From the NCBI GenBank assembly GCA_032622095.1, contig CP136067.1, forward strand, positions 58,257,899 to 58,321,898: a stretch of 64,000 bases of DNA, read 5' to 3'. The position numbers and the translations under genes are program-made. Shown here piece by piece: positions 21,451 through 32,996 of the stretch (the first letter of the stretch is position 1; the number at the start of each line of letters is the position of its first letter). The DNA comes from Siphonodentalium dalli. Taxonomy: Eukaryota > Mollusca > Scaphopoda > Gadilida > Siphonodentaliidae. The notes beneath the pieces were generated by a model. That model had not been told where the DNA came from. It saw nothing but the letters and a program-made list of their open reading frames with translations, and ran no database searches.

Positions 21451-24020
21451 ACATATTAGTCCAGGCACATTAGACATGGAAGTGGAAAAGTAAGGAAATA
21501 AATCGGGGAAAGCTGATTTTTTTATATTATTTTGGCCATAACATCGCGGACGCGTCACGAAAAGTCCCCTAAAATCCGATTTGAGCTTTCTGAGTTACAT
21601 CATTTTTTCCATATAATTAAACAAAACAATATTTTTCACAATGATGGAAATAATTGGATGTTGTAACAATTTTTCAGCCGAAACGTATACAAAAAGCACT
21701 CAATATTGTTCGATATACAATTCTCGAACCAACGACACCCATTCAAAGGGAAATATCGAATGAATTTCGCATATATAGATATGAAATAAAACACTGAGCC
21801 AAAATACTGACGATTTTGAAGACAAACTGATGTATTCGATGTCGGATTTCTCAGGCTTCTCAAAACATAGGCGCAAGCTATCTATTTTAAAAACTGCACA
21901 GACACCACCCCGTCGCTATAATAGGCAGAACTAGCGAGTACGCACATCATAAGTTGTCAAAACTTGTAAAAACATAACCCTACCCCCGAAACTGGTTGTC
22001 AACGATCTGGTCGTATTTTGATATTCTATTTTGTCTAAGCTAGTCATATGCATTACTAAGTTATACCAGTATATGTGAAATATGAGTACGAGAGCGAATA
22101 TAGTGACACGATCAGAATACTACAAACGCAGTCATGAAATGGCTGTCAAAATGGCCGCAACCACCAAGCTAAGCCGAAATGATGGCAACTTATTATATAA
22201 CCACCTAGTAGGTAAAATACGTATTAACAATATACAAGTCTGTTGTTAAATATCTTTAAAGGTACACAGTTCATTAAAACAGGCCCATGTGGAGGATTTA
22301 TCGGCCATTGCAACGCAGGTCAAACCCAATGAATTACGTCTTTAAAATTTCGGGTTTTCTGTTTACAGTCGGGGCCAAAAGTAATAATTTCGGGCATGCA
22401 ACATACGAAGTAATGTTTCGCCACACAGTGTATGGTAGTTTCGTTCGGCGTGATGATAAATTATTGAATGGAACGCAGAAACTTAAGTGCATATCCTTGC
22501 GGTATAAATAGTAGTTACATTTCCGGATTGTTCATCACTGTACATGATAATAAACCACACACGTATGTTGCAATTATTATTATATTGCAAAGAAACCGCC
22601 ACCTCTTCAAAAGATTAGCACTGCATCACACCTGATCAAATAGACAGCACATCGTACATTTGATATACGACTAATTTTCGTGCTGCTTCCAAACCGGTCT
22701 CTTAGTAAACAATTTGTTCAACTTACTTCAGTCGGCAACTTGCAACTGGAATATGCTATTACGCAATGTACAATATTAGTTTTCCGTATTTTGTTGTTTG
22801 AAAATATCTTGCCAAAACCACCCATGATATCAGGTGATCATCGTTTAAAGCTGTTATTTCAGCGTTGAACATTGACTCAATGTTGCTAGTTATGGTTGTT
22901 AGTTCAGCAGATATGTGTAACATTAGGGAGAAGGGATACACACGGTAATGCGGTTGCAGAAAACATAGTACCCTTCGCGTATATGTGACCTTGGTGAATA
23001 TAACCAAATATTATTTCCAGGTGTAAAGACAGTCTCTGTCACAGAGTATGTGGGCAATTTTGGTCAAGTTTAGATTTTTTTAAAGAAAGTATATGGTACT
23101 CCTTTGTGTTTTGATAAATTGCTTTCATAGTATACCACCATGCATTCTTGTGATAACAGCGAAATATTCGTGTTTTATTACTTATTCTTAGGCAAAAATT
23201 ACTAATATTTTAAGACACGGAGAATATAATCTACACAATTCACCCATTACTCTATGAATATCTCTCATACTGCTCTATAGCAGTGTATTTCGAAAGGTTT
23301 GATGGTGTATATATCAAAAGAAACGATGACCGGTCACATTAGTGATACTGCTATGAGCACATATATTTCGGCTTCTATGAAAGGTCACAGAATCAATTCT
23401 TCGCTATTAAATTTCATTTTACAGTGTAGTGTACATATATATCACACGATTCAAGATAAATAGTGCAGAAAAATTTGCCTTATTCTCCCGTTTCTTTGCG
23501 GTCAAAAAGTCCAGATTTAACCATTTTATGAGACCTTGCTTTTCGCTATATCTCTCGCGATATATATTAGAGATAATTCGCACATACCCGATAAAATGTT
23601 TCTCTTATTCTCTGCAATCATTCTTCCTCACATATTTCGAGCGTGTTGTCACTCTTATGGGACTAGCTATTCAATTATGCATAAAATGTAAATTTCATTC
23701 TATTTTGGCCATTTTGGCGGCCATTTTGGGACTTCAATTCAACTTATATGGTTCACGGCTAAGCATTGTTTGTATGTATGTCAATGTATTATGAATTTGG
23801 AATTAATTGATCTACACATGACTGCATTCCCATATGGCCTGATGGAGATGGTTCAGAATTTGAACCATTCCGAAAAATCAAGATATCTCAAAAAGCTCAA
23901 CTCGGATTTTAGGGGACTTTTGACACGTTGTTCATAAACATGTTCTTATTTATCCCTGAAAAAATCAGTTTTCCCCGATTTTTTACACTAGTGAAACCTT
24001 ATGTGCCTGGACTAATATGT
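21451..24020. mobile_element. 2.6-kb element with ~150-bp inverted ends
   Basis: It starts ACATATTAGTCCAGGCACAT and ends with the exact inverse ATGTGCCTGGACTAATATGT, apart from a mismatch just inside. The arms extend about 150 bp and share AATCGGGGAAA, AGTCCCCTAAAATCCGA and TTGAGCTTT. The interior has no recognisable transposase; its longest open frame (23429-23794, plus) resembles nothing I know. It is therefore a non-autonomous or decayed DNA transposon of unknown superfamily. A target duplication is not clear because the ends merge with AT-rich flanks. Confidence 0.65.
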
Positions 24021-24159
24021 TGTGTGCGTTGCATTGTAATTGGATAATAGACAATAAGACTAAGGCATTCAGACAACTGTGATGCATCTGCTACGTTGTG
24101 CCCATTAACATACACAACAGAAAGATTGTATGTATGAAACGTATGGCTTAACGTTTCTT

Positions 24160-24215
24160 GTTTTCAACCAATAAAAGATGGCGGCTGTCTTCGAAGTGAA
24201 GGAAAATTGACTTGT
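24160..24215 (+). promoter_or_regulatory. CCAAT plus AAGATGGCGGC motif
   Basis: The sequence CAACCAATAAAAGATGGCGG combines a CCAAT box with an AAGATGGCGGC YY1-type motif, a pair often found near animal transcription and translation starts. The ATG opens a ten-codon frame (MAAVFEVKEN, then stop). No following exon was recognised, so this is only a candidate start region. Confidence 0.2.
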
Positions 24216-24219
24216 ATTT

Positions 24220-25074
24220 ATGTCAATAATGTGTTAGTTGTTGGAATTTGACAGGTTTGACATTATCATTGAAATTAATTTATTACTAATAGAATGATTT
24301 ACAATATTGCATTTATTTCAATATCAAACTTATTAGCTACAATTATTAATCGAAAGCTTTGCATTATAATGCAATGTACGCACCCATATGAATTGCTTAA
24401 CAGAGACAACTGATCGTGTCAATGCAACGGACCGGACCAACACAATGCAATTGTCTGAACACTCCTGTAAATGGTAGAGTTATTCTCACCAAGAAAAGTT
24501 AGAAAGGGTATGTGTACTTGAGTGTAGGAAATATGCTGGTTGACCTCTTGTGAGAACCTTCTCATATCCTGACCTGTTCCATATTTTGTGGATGTTTGCA
24601 ATGTGGGGTTGATGGATACAAATATAAATCTAAAAGCTTATATCATCCCTTTCCATACATTTAATTCAGGGAACGGGGTAATTCGAAGTGGTAGCATTTG
24701 TGCTATAATCCCTTTGCCAATATGTTGTAAAATATATTGGCAGTAAAATATGTTTATACCAATTTAATTTGGAGTATAATAATATTATAATTAGGTCAAT
24801 ATGTATATATATACGTAAATTATTGGTTGTTTTAGTATTTCAAAGGATGTTTGAGAGATGGCTGAATGAAATGACTTTTGACAATGAAACATAAGCAATA
24901 TTTTCTTCTAACATGACACTTGAACATAAATAGAAATTATCAAAGGCCTTTTAGTCTGAAATTCAATTTTCATTTTTTTAATTAAAAAAAACACATGAAT
25001 TAAGCATCCAGTGAGGGTGGAGCATGTATTGCCAAAAATTAAGGCTATTCAATATCCTCTAATTATAAGGTAAC
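24220..25074. other. AT-rich non-coding DNA
   Basis: No gene or repeat recognised. Confidence 0.45.
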
Positions 25075-25078
25075 TTAA

Positions 25079-25559
25079 AGGCCCACTTAATTTTCGAGTC
25101 ACCGATTATTTTTTGTATTGTGCCTTGATATACAGTTTTAATAGCAATCTATGCCATAAAATACTATCAGAATTCATCACCATTTGAAACGTCTGTATCT
25201 CAGAAGATGCTCATAGAGAAATAGAAAACAGCTGAAAACATAGAAAGATTCCCCCCATTATGGCTCCCAGAATGCAACAGAATTCAAACTAAAAATGTAT
25301 TTTCAATGGAAGGGAATAACTCTATCCTTATGATATAGAGTTATTCCCCTCCATTGAAAATAATGCACTTTGCACTACAACACAGATGAAACTTAAGCAC
25401 AAAAATATGTCGGTAACTCAACAAAAACAACATGTTCACAGTTCATTACACCGGATAAGTTGATAATACAATGTTTTGGAGCTTCCTCTTTCAAATGGTA
25501 TATAATAGGCCATATATTTTATATAATGTAAACTGGGGGTTCGAAAATTAAGTGGGCCT
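25079..25559. mobile_element. TTAA-flanked MITE, 481 bp
   Basis: Perfect 19-bp terminal inverted repeats AGGCCCACTTAATTTTCGA and TCGAAAATTAAGTGGGCCT are flanked on both sides by TTAA (25075-25078 and 25560-25563), the target site used by piggyBac-type elements. A central inverted repeat (ATGGAAGGGAATAACTCTAT against ATAGAGTTATTCCCCTCCAT) makes a hairpin. Degraded relatives lie at about 7300-7345 and 53790-54065. There is no coding capacity, so it depended on a transposase from elsewhere. Confidence 0.8.
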
Positions 25560-25976
25560 TTAAGCACTTTCTAGACCTTGAATGGTCATTTGTTAGATTC
25601 AGAGGACCCTGCCTTTCTGATGTTTTGTCTGATGAGAATGTATTAGTAGATTATTCATGCTGTGCACAGATATATGCTGGAGTCAAATTAGCATCATAAA
25701 CCTTCCAGCTGATACAATTCCTGTCATGGCTTGATCTTGTGTTGTCTGTAAATTCCTTCTCAGAAGTATGTCCTGAAATCATATGTGAACAATTGTTTAT
25801 ATTTGCTATTTCAATCTACCTATGAATACATTTCTCCCAAAGAAATTATGATAAATAGTGCTATGTTTTAAAGGTGGACTCTACCTTAAATCCGGCCATT
25901 TATGTGACCATCTCCTTTTATACTCAACAGAATATATGCAACAAATGAATGAATTTAAGCCATGTATGAGTGCAAA

Positions 25977-26113
25977 ATACACTCATGTGTGATCTACGAA
26001 TGATGCAAAGAACATGGTAATTATAATGAAAATGAATTTTTGACTCCAGTATTAATTCATTTTCATTATAATTACCATGTTCTTTGCATCGTTCTTAGAG
26101 CACATGAGTGTAT
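25977..26113. repeat. Near-perfect palindrome, ~60-bp arms
   Basis: The arms at 25977-26038 and 26053-26113 pair through ACACTCATGTG, GATGCAAAGAACATGG and TAATTATAATGAAAATGAAT, with a 15-bp loop. It directly abuts half of the TA-flanked palindrome family (see 40161-40370). Confidence 0.75.
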
Positions 26114-26213
26114 AGTGATGCCCTAATTAATTGACTCCTTAACCACAGCAGAATTATGGGTAATTTTTCAGGATTTAGTCGGAAATATGGCTTGTTGCCA
26201 TTCATCGGATTCA
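26114..26213 (+). mobile_element. Half copy of the TA-flanked palindromic MITE
   Basis: One arm only: GTGATGCCCTAATTAATTGA, then CCACAGCAGAATTATGGG and GGATTTAGTCGGAAATATGG, matching the left arm at 40161-40262. The second arm is missing. Confidence 0.65.
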
Positions 26214-26697
26214 CCAGATATCACAGACATCACCAGACATCAGAATGGTAAACTGTAAACCATAGATTCCATGTTCTTGTTTGCTGTGCAGAGTATGTAG
26301 TTAGGGATAATTCACACAATTTTTAATCTGACCAATGCACCTAGTCTGTGTAAACATTCACTCAGAGTCATATTGAGTCTATCGTAGTCTCGTCGAAGTC
26401 GCATCGTCTTAAATTAATCACTTCAATTGGACACTTTCATTTTGGGGCTACTAATAATGAGTTCAGATTGGTGCTACTGATGTGAAATCCTCCAGTTCGG
26501 AAAAGAGAAAGTCAACGACAAGTAATCAGACCCACTATTAACATGTTGGTCTGTATATTTAACTTAGACTGCAATGGATCCAGCCCAGAAATAAAGGCAT
26601 TTGAACCAAACTTTATGTTCCCAATTGCTGTATATTATTTTTCAAGAATGGTAGACTGTATGGTATATTCTGGTCAAAATCCACAGTATGCGATGAT
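26209..26697 (+). repeat. ~490-bp duplicated segment, copy 1
   Basis: It is strongly similar, in the same orientation, to 39567-40089. Long runs such as CACCTAGTCTGTG, TCAGATTGGTGCTACTGATG and AATAAAGGCATTTGAACC are unchanged and only scattered substitutions are seen by eye. One copy lies left of the last visible harmonin exon and the other in an intron. It is either a dispersed repeat or a local duplication; the two cases cannot be separated here. Confidence 0.75.
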
Positions 26698-27897
26698 TAA
26701 TATGAATATTTCATAAGTGATAACTACTCATCAATGAGTATTTAGTATAGAAAGGGTTAATCTTGTCTTGGTATATTTGTGGGAAATCTAAACTAACTAA
26801 AACTCACACTTCATCTTCATAGTTATGAATAACATGAACTGCCACAACATATCTCACTGAGTCCTGAAATGATATACATATCACATTCAGTCACTATGTT
26901 TGAACAAGAATTTGTACCAAAATGGCTGGACATAGCACACAAGGCTGGAAATAACTCAAATTTTGGTGCTCGATAAAATGACAAGGCACCGATTGGTTTG
27001 TGCCAGTCATTAATAATTTTGTGCCAGTCAAAAAACATTTTCAAAAAGTATATGCTATGTGTTATGGGTCAACTGAATCATTTAAAAAAAAATGGATTTC
27101 TTTTGAAATTTTGCAATAACGTTTTGCACATTTTGAATAGAAATAAAAAAACCTGAAACAGCACAAGCATTTGTTGAATAAAGAAATTTCTAACTGCAGT
27201 CCCCAGCGGTATTATTGGATGCTTCATGGAAAATGCCAAATGCATTCATCTCATGTATATTGATCAACTGTTGGTAGAATAACACATGCTGTGATTAGAT
27301 AAAATGGAAATAGTGTTTGTTTCGTTAATAATACACAAGTGGCATGTATAATTTAAAAGCCGGCACTTACAAGGTTGAAAATTTATTGTCTTACACACAT
27401 TGATCAACAAAAGAACAGCCGCACTTTTATATGTGCATGCTACATAAATCAGCCCTGGTCATAGTGACATGCACAAACAGACATGAGTCAGTCATTTGTA
27501 CATTTTCGGCCATTCAATGATGGTGACTGGATGCTTATTTCCTGTCTTCATACCCCACTTTGAAAAATTTGGATTATGGGTGAATCTCCAAACCGAATAT
27601 TTGTTGAGATCCATTATTAACTTGTATTTTTCTTGAAAAAATAATTTAAAAATTGTTAGTGCTTCTATAGATTGTGGACTTTTGACATTAATGAGTGTAT
27701 GGCTTTCTGCAAGTAGGTATTTTTCATATATTCAAAACCGAAAAAATCTGAAAAATTACCAAAAACAACTTGGCTTCAACTTGCTACTTTCAAGAAAATT
27801 GGTCAGTAAATATTCTGGCCACAATAAAGGTTCTGTCCATAAACTTAATGACGAACTCTTGTAGTATTCAAACATAAATACCAGAACAGTTATTTAC
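26698..27897. other. Harmonin intron or 3' flank, non-coding
   Basis: The sequence immediately downstream of the last visible harmonin exon. The exon closing PDZ3 would be expected from here leftward, but nothing resembling its WIDLVVAV...PPKEYDDE end was found. AT-rich, no clear repeats. Confidence 0.4.
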
Positions 27898-28007
27898 CCG
27901 ACTATTCTCTGAAGCTTCCTTCAGTATATTGTTGGCCTGTGATAATGTAATGTCAGTCAATCTCTTATTGCCGACCATAAGCAGCTGGTCTCCTTTCTGA
28001 ATTTCAG
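27898..28007 (-). CDS. USH1C: Harmonin homologue, exon with C-terminal part of PDZ3
   Basis: Internal exon of 110 nt bounded by a TTTCAG acceptor and a CGG|GTAAAT donor. It enters in phase 1 (its CT completes a codon begun by the exon at 31.2 kb) and leaves in phase 0. It encodes EIQKGDQLLMVGNKRLTDIT followed by LSQANNILKEASENSR. The KGDxxxxVxxxxLTDxTLxxAxxxLKEA pattern is the beta-D to alpha-B part of a PDZ domain and resembles the third PDZ of harmonin, where KGDEIMAINGK and TLAEAEAALQKA occupy the same places. The last PDZ strand (WIDLVVAV in vertebrates) and the C-terminus must be on another exon further left, which I did not recognise. Other PDZ scaffolds are possible from this exon alone; the neighbouring exons make harmonin the best call. 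Confidence 0.88.
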
Positions 28008-28159
28008 CTGAAATCATGAGAAAATTACTGAATATATGGATTGTACAAAGTGAATGTTTGAAAATAAGGTTTAGTACTGAAGTGGATAGGATACCCTGTG
28101 CACTCCCCTCCCCGTTCACTCACATATTTTCTTCTTTATTACATCCCTCAACTTTTAAT

Positions 28160-28725
28160 CAATGTTAACATGAACAAGACAGTCAAAGACTGTGGGGTCG
28201 CTCACCAGACTGCAAAGACTGATAAGACTGGGACTCTGGAGACCACAACAGTCAGAACTTTTCATAATCACTTTAAAAGAATTAGATCTAAACAGGATAT
28301 GTGGCTAGATAGGCTTCATGTATGTAGATCAGTGAATATCTACCTTTAAATTACCAACTGTACACTACTGATCACCCCGCCAGGTGACCCCATTTGAACA
28401 AATTTGAACTACAGTCACCAAAGGACCCTTCATACCAAATATGAACCCATTCAACCTGATGGTACATGAGAAGTCGTTTTTAAGAATTACTATGGAGGGC
28501 AAGAGTTATGGCCCTGGCTTCACAACCATTTGACAGAGTGACCTCATTTGAACAAATCTGAATGTGAGTCACCTAGGGAACATCCACACCAAATATGAAC
28601 CCATTCAGTCTTATGATTTAGAGAAGATGTTCAAAGAATTGTTGGCAGATGGATGGACGGACAGACAGGTGACAGATGAGAAGTGATGACTATATAGCTT
28701 CGTCTCAGGTGAGCTTCAAAATTAC
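28160..28725 (+). mobile_element. GCTCACC/GGTGAGC element, short copy (family R3)
   Basis: It starts GACTGTGGGGTCGCTCACCA and ends CTTCGTCTCAGGTGAGCT, so GCTCACC and GGTGAGC face each other at the ends. The interior has degenerate units (TGACCCCATTTGAACAAAT, CCAAATATGAACCCATTC) and a GGACGGACAGACAGG tail. A longer copy occupies 52650-53756. It lies in the intron between the two PDZ3 exons. Confidence 0.65.
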
Positions 28726-28739
28726 ATTTCATTGAACAA

Positions 28740-29705
28740 ATCTGTCAATCACCCCCCCCCCCCCCAACACTGTGGGGACATCCCTGCGAGAATATGACAT
28801 ACATGATTTATTTGAATGCCTGACTACATTAGCTTAACAAAATTCCCATAACCTTGAAAGCCAGTGCATTCCATTCATGAAACCATCAGCTACCAGTATG
28901 TCTTGAGGAGAGGTGTTGACATTTAGGTAATTAGGTTTTAAGGACTACACAAACAGCTTTGTGATACTCCTACAGCTGTGATAAAAACAAGGATTTTAAT
29001 GGGGTGAACTAGGCAGAGATAATATGGTATGGTACAGCGTGGTGTGGAACAGACAGGAGGTGGGTGGGGAGGGTGGGGTGGGGTAGCTGTGTCTAAAATA
29101 AAATCAAAGGTCAAAATGCAAAAATGTTATTTTTTTTTAGAGTTATGTCCATGGCTCTGCCCCTATTTGACCCAGTGACCCCATTTGAACAAATCTGAAC
29201 CCCAGTCACCCAAGGTCCCTCCGTACCATATATAAGCTAAATCGGCCCAATATTTTTTGAGAAGAAGTCATTCTAAGAATTACTGAGTTATGGCCCTGGT
29301 TTTTCAACTAATTGACCGGGTGACCTCATTTGAACAAATCTGAACACCAGTCACCCAAGGACCCTCCATACCAAATATTAGCTAAATCGGCCCAATGGTT
29401 CTGGACAAGAAGTCGTTGTAAGAATTACTATGGAGGAATAGAGTTATGGCCCTGGTTTTGCAACTATTTGACCCAGTGACCTCATTTGAACAAATCTGAA
29501 TGAGAGTCACCTAGGGAACATCCACACCAAATATGAACCAATTCGGTCTTACGGTTCCAGAGGAGAAGATGTTCAAAGAATTGTTGACGGATGGACAGAC
29601 AGATGGACGGTGCGACGGACGGATGGCCGGCTCGATGGCCGGATGGACGGACGAGGAGTGATGACTATAGCTCCACCGGAGACTTCGTCTCAGGTGAGCT
29701 AAAAA
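28740..29705 (+). repeat. Composite dispersed repeat, intron copy
   Basis: It opens with a block (TTGAACAAATCTG, C run, GGGGACATCCCTGCGAGAAT) that recurs at 54118 and 54465, and continues with GTGACC...ATTTGAACAAATCTGAA units and a GGACGGAC tail. It closes with ATAGCTCCACCGGAGACTTC and GTCTCAGGTGAGCT. The same order of blocks is seen at 54118-55540. It lies in the harmonin intron 31159-28007. Confidence 0.65.
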
Positions 29706-29709
29706 CAAG

Positions 29710-31100
29710 AGCATCATTACGGCATGGCAAAATATTTACATGGTTTGTCCAAAATGTAGACATGAACAAAGGCCCATCTGATTTGATGCTGCAAAGACAG
29801 AGTTCAAAATCAAACTCACCCTTAGTTTGCAACAAAGGGCCAATAATCGATGTGTAAAACCCTAGTTCGAACTTGTCCTGTATTTTGGGCTTGAAAACTC
29901 ACATACCAAATTTCATTCCATTCAATTCAGAATTACTAAAGTTATCATCCCAAAACAAAAAGCAAACAGATGGACGAACAGACCAAAAAACATAATACAT
30001 CCCATTGTTTAAAAACAGGCATATAATAAGAGGCCATAAAGACACCAGACAAGATGGCGTCAAACATGGCTGCCGTTTTTCAGATGTAAATTTATGGAGA
30101 GAAAACCTTGTCAAATGTATAAATTATTGTGAAGTTAAAGACATAATGCCAAATTTGAATTGAGGGACATAATAAGGAAAAAAATGAGTGGGATGAAGTA
30201 AGTCCTGGGGAGGGGTGCAGGGGTACCCTATCAGCTAGTAGTATAATATATAAGGTGTATCTACACCGATTAAAAATGCAATAAAAAAAGAATCACTTTG
30301 ACCAAGAATTCATGAAAATAATATGAGATACATATGGCATCAACCACATTTTACTTATAAGTAAATAAAGGATAGAGTTTTTCAACAAAAAGCCATATCG
30401 AGAACAATGTCGAACAGTATAGAGTTCTAAAGTTACTTTTAGTGTAAAATTTAGTGTTCTGCAGTCTTAATTAGTTTTGAAAAAAAAAATGAAAGAAATA
30501 TCAATTCATAGCAACAGATTCTTCTGTTAATGCTTTCTACACTAAATTCTAAAAGTATATATTAGAATGGTCTATTATTTGTCTGGAGGGGTTTCAGAAC
30601 AAATATGCAGAGGACAGATAATACAAGTGCAGAAGAATTCTTATTTTTTGGAGGGACCTGTTCAGATAATAAGCTCAACAAATGAGCTGTGGTTACATTT
30701 ATGTGACCAAAAATATATTCTCCCTAATATGTTGTATGACATCTCGTGTGCTGGCTGTTGTCATTATGGGTATATTGCAGTTGAAAAATAAAACATAATA
30801 TTGTGAAACCCTAAAGCTAACTCTGTGTAAAAGCTATTATCATATGCTATCCTGGAACGTCATCAAACATCATATGTACTACTGCTGCTGATTTTGAGGC
30901 ACTAATCCCTGGCTGAATGCTAATGTACTGAAGTTGTTTCATACCCAGTACGGACTTATAAAAGGTAGCATGACATTATCACAGCAATAGTTTTATACAC
31001 TACATTGTTTGGAAAGAGTTTCTTCATTCATTCAACAAAAATAAAAATGCTTCTCAGTACTCACTCAGTATTCTCTACTGATAACATAATCAGTCAAATG
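29710..31100. other. Intronic DNA with dispersed repeats
   Basis: 29715-30010 resembles the tail of another GGACGGAC-type repeat (ACCAAATTTCATTCC, ACAGATGGACGAACAGACC). 30550-30700 is a copy of repeat family F (AGTATATATTAGAATGGTCT, TGTTCAGATAATAAGCTCAA). No exon recognised. Confidence 0.45.
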
Positions 31101-31158
31101 ATCACATAACTAAACAAGGAGATATTGCACCCATTCATGGGGCTTATTGAATACTAAC

Positions 31159-31258
31159 CATTATCTGGTTCTGAAATGCCATATATATCAGCCACAACAA
31201 TCTTCCCACCAAGAGGAGATCCAACACCACCTTCAAGGTACAGCTCTATGTTGTCACT
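31159..31258 (-). CDS. USH1C: Harmonin homologue, exon with N-terminal half of PDZ3
   Basis: Internal exon of 100 nt with a TTTCAG acceptor and an AATG|GTTAGT donor, phase 0 in and phase 1 out. It encodes SDNIELYLEGGVGSPLGGK and IVVADIYGISEPDN. Harmonin PDZ3 has the same arrangement: strand beta-B, a GG turn, then SP(I/L)G in place of the usual GLGF carboxylate-binding loop, then VV and an aromatic residue before alpha-A. This diagnostic loop is the strongest single reason for naming the gene harmonin. The domain binds C-terminal peptides of cadherin and scaffold partners in the family. A 400-bp foldback element starts only about 37 bp upstream of the acceptor, so the branch-point region lies close to the repeat. 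Confidence 0.93.
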
Positions 31259-31294
31259 CTGAAATGTTATCTTAAAGAATTACACCAATGTAGC

Positions 31295-31700
31295 TTTTTC
31301 TCTGTCATTATCGATGCCCGTTGAGCACATTGCCGAAAAGATTTTTGTGATAGGCCGCCCGTAACTGAAGTTATGCCAATTCTTGCGATTGAATATTCCA
31401 TTATAGATTATGCAGACTGAATCGTTAATCTTCCTTCATGTGACGTCACATGAGGGACTACTAGCGACATGCAGTGTCTTACATAAATAAGTAGACAGCC
31501 TTTCAATTTTGACACTGCATGTCGTTTGTAGTCCCTCATGTGACGTCACATGAAGGAAGATTAACGATTCAGACTGCATAATTCATAATGTAATATTCAA
31601 TCCATGAATCGGCATAACTTCAGTTACGAGCGGCCTATCACAAAAATCTTTTCGGCAACGTGATCAGTGGATTAGCGGGCATCGATAATGAGTGAGAAAA
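31295..31700. mobile_element. Foldback MITE with ~185-bp arms, 32-bp loop
   Basis: The arms at about 31295-31478 and 31511-31700 are inverted copies: CATTATCGATGCCCG with CGGGCATCGATAATG, TTCATGTGACGTCACATGAG with its inverse, and GCGACATGCAGTGTC with GACACTGCATGTCG. Each arm holds a TGACGTCA palindrome. The arms differ by scattered substitutions. It sits in the harmonin intron directly upstream of the exon at 31159-31258. Confidence 0.85.
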
Positions 31701-31719
31701 GATATTGTAACCAATGTAA

Positions 31720-32770
31720 TCCTTATATAATATATAAATGCGAATGTGTGTGTCTCTCTCTCTATGTATGTTCCTTACAGTTGTCCACATTTCTGATGAA
31801 ATTTGGCATGGGTATGTATTTAGACTCTCCAGTTAACATGGGCTGGGTCCTGACTCTGCCTGACATCGAATTTTGAATCAAAAGAAACAAAAAACCAACT
31901 ACCAACAAAAAAGGTAGTCTCTCAGGAGGCACTTTGATAACCGATTACAAACAAATATCTTTTAAAAAAAAAAGCTTTAAAAAAAAATACAAAACAAAAA
32001 CAAATCTAAATCTGCCTGATTCTCGTGAATCAGCTGACACCAAGCCCGGAGAAAGTATGAGGGGAGCATTAGCAAACAACAGTTCCTAATATATTGTAAC
32101 TGTTTCAATTTTAATTAGCACAACAGTTTACCCATGCAACCAGTACATCCGCTAGTAACTTATAGGTTCAAGATATATTCAAGGTTCCAGACCTCAAGAT
32201 ACAACAACAAACAACATACACAATCAAATTTAACAATTTTCTGCTTTGTTCCACTGAAATAATGTTGACATTTAAACTAGATGTATGAGTACCGACGAAT
32301 GTCATTTTGTTATTGGTTAATTAACAAACATAATTGTTGCTGTCGCTCGAAACATTGAAAGTATATGAAATACATGGATAGGAAATATGATATCAAACAA
32401 AATAATGTCTTCCCATTCTAAATATGTTAATTTATATACTGGAGTCTTATTAAAAAATAAACCAATATATTCAAGGTCATGCCAGTAAACAAACATGGTC
32501 ACTTTTTAATGAAGATTTAATTCTAGTCATGCAAGAAATTTTAATTTTACACCAAAATCTGTGGCAAATGGCAATGTAATTTCACAGAACAACCTTAACT
32601 CTGGCTTTAGATGCTGAAGAAGCCTAAAAACCTCATGACTGTACTGTAAATCAAAGTCAGCTGTTGTCTGAAAAGACTTACATATCATTACATATCATTG
32701 TAGGCCTAATTTCTAAGATGTAATCTGAGTAATCAATACATCACAGTTGCCTGCTCAATGTGAAGCATTT
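31720..32770. other. Intronic DNA, no clear feature
   Basis: AT-rich sequence with A runs near 31960-31990. No exon or element recognised between the foldback and the 54-nt exon. Confidence 0.45.
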
Positions 32771-32774
32771 ATAC

Positions 32775-32828
32775 CTTTTTGACTAAAACAATCTTGACTT
32801 CTCTTCCATCTATTTCTTTTGCTGAGAA
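32775..32828 (-). CDS. USH1C: Harmonin homologue, short exon entering PDZ3
   Basis: A 54-nt exon, phase 0 at both ends, between a TTTTTACAG acceptor and an AAG|GTATAA donor. It encodes FSAKEIDGREVKIVLVKK. Vertebrate harmonin has GKDVRLLRIKKEG immediately before LDLALEGG, so DGREVKIVLVKK is the first PDZ3 strand and joins directly to SDNIELYLEGG in the next exon. The intron on its 5' side carries an ~800-bp unclassified transposable element with a target-site duplication. Confidence 0.9.
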
Positions 32829-32996
32829 CTGTAAAAACAAAAATAATCTGTTTAAAGTTGCCCCATCCAATTTGAGTATTTTTATTTTTCTGACAAGAAA
32901 GTAATTTGATCAAACCTGAGCCAATTCACAAGAGATTTTGATGGTCAGATATTGACTCTCAAAAACAATGCAGAATAAAAATATCGGTGAACATTG

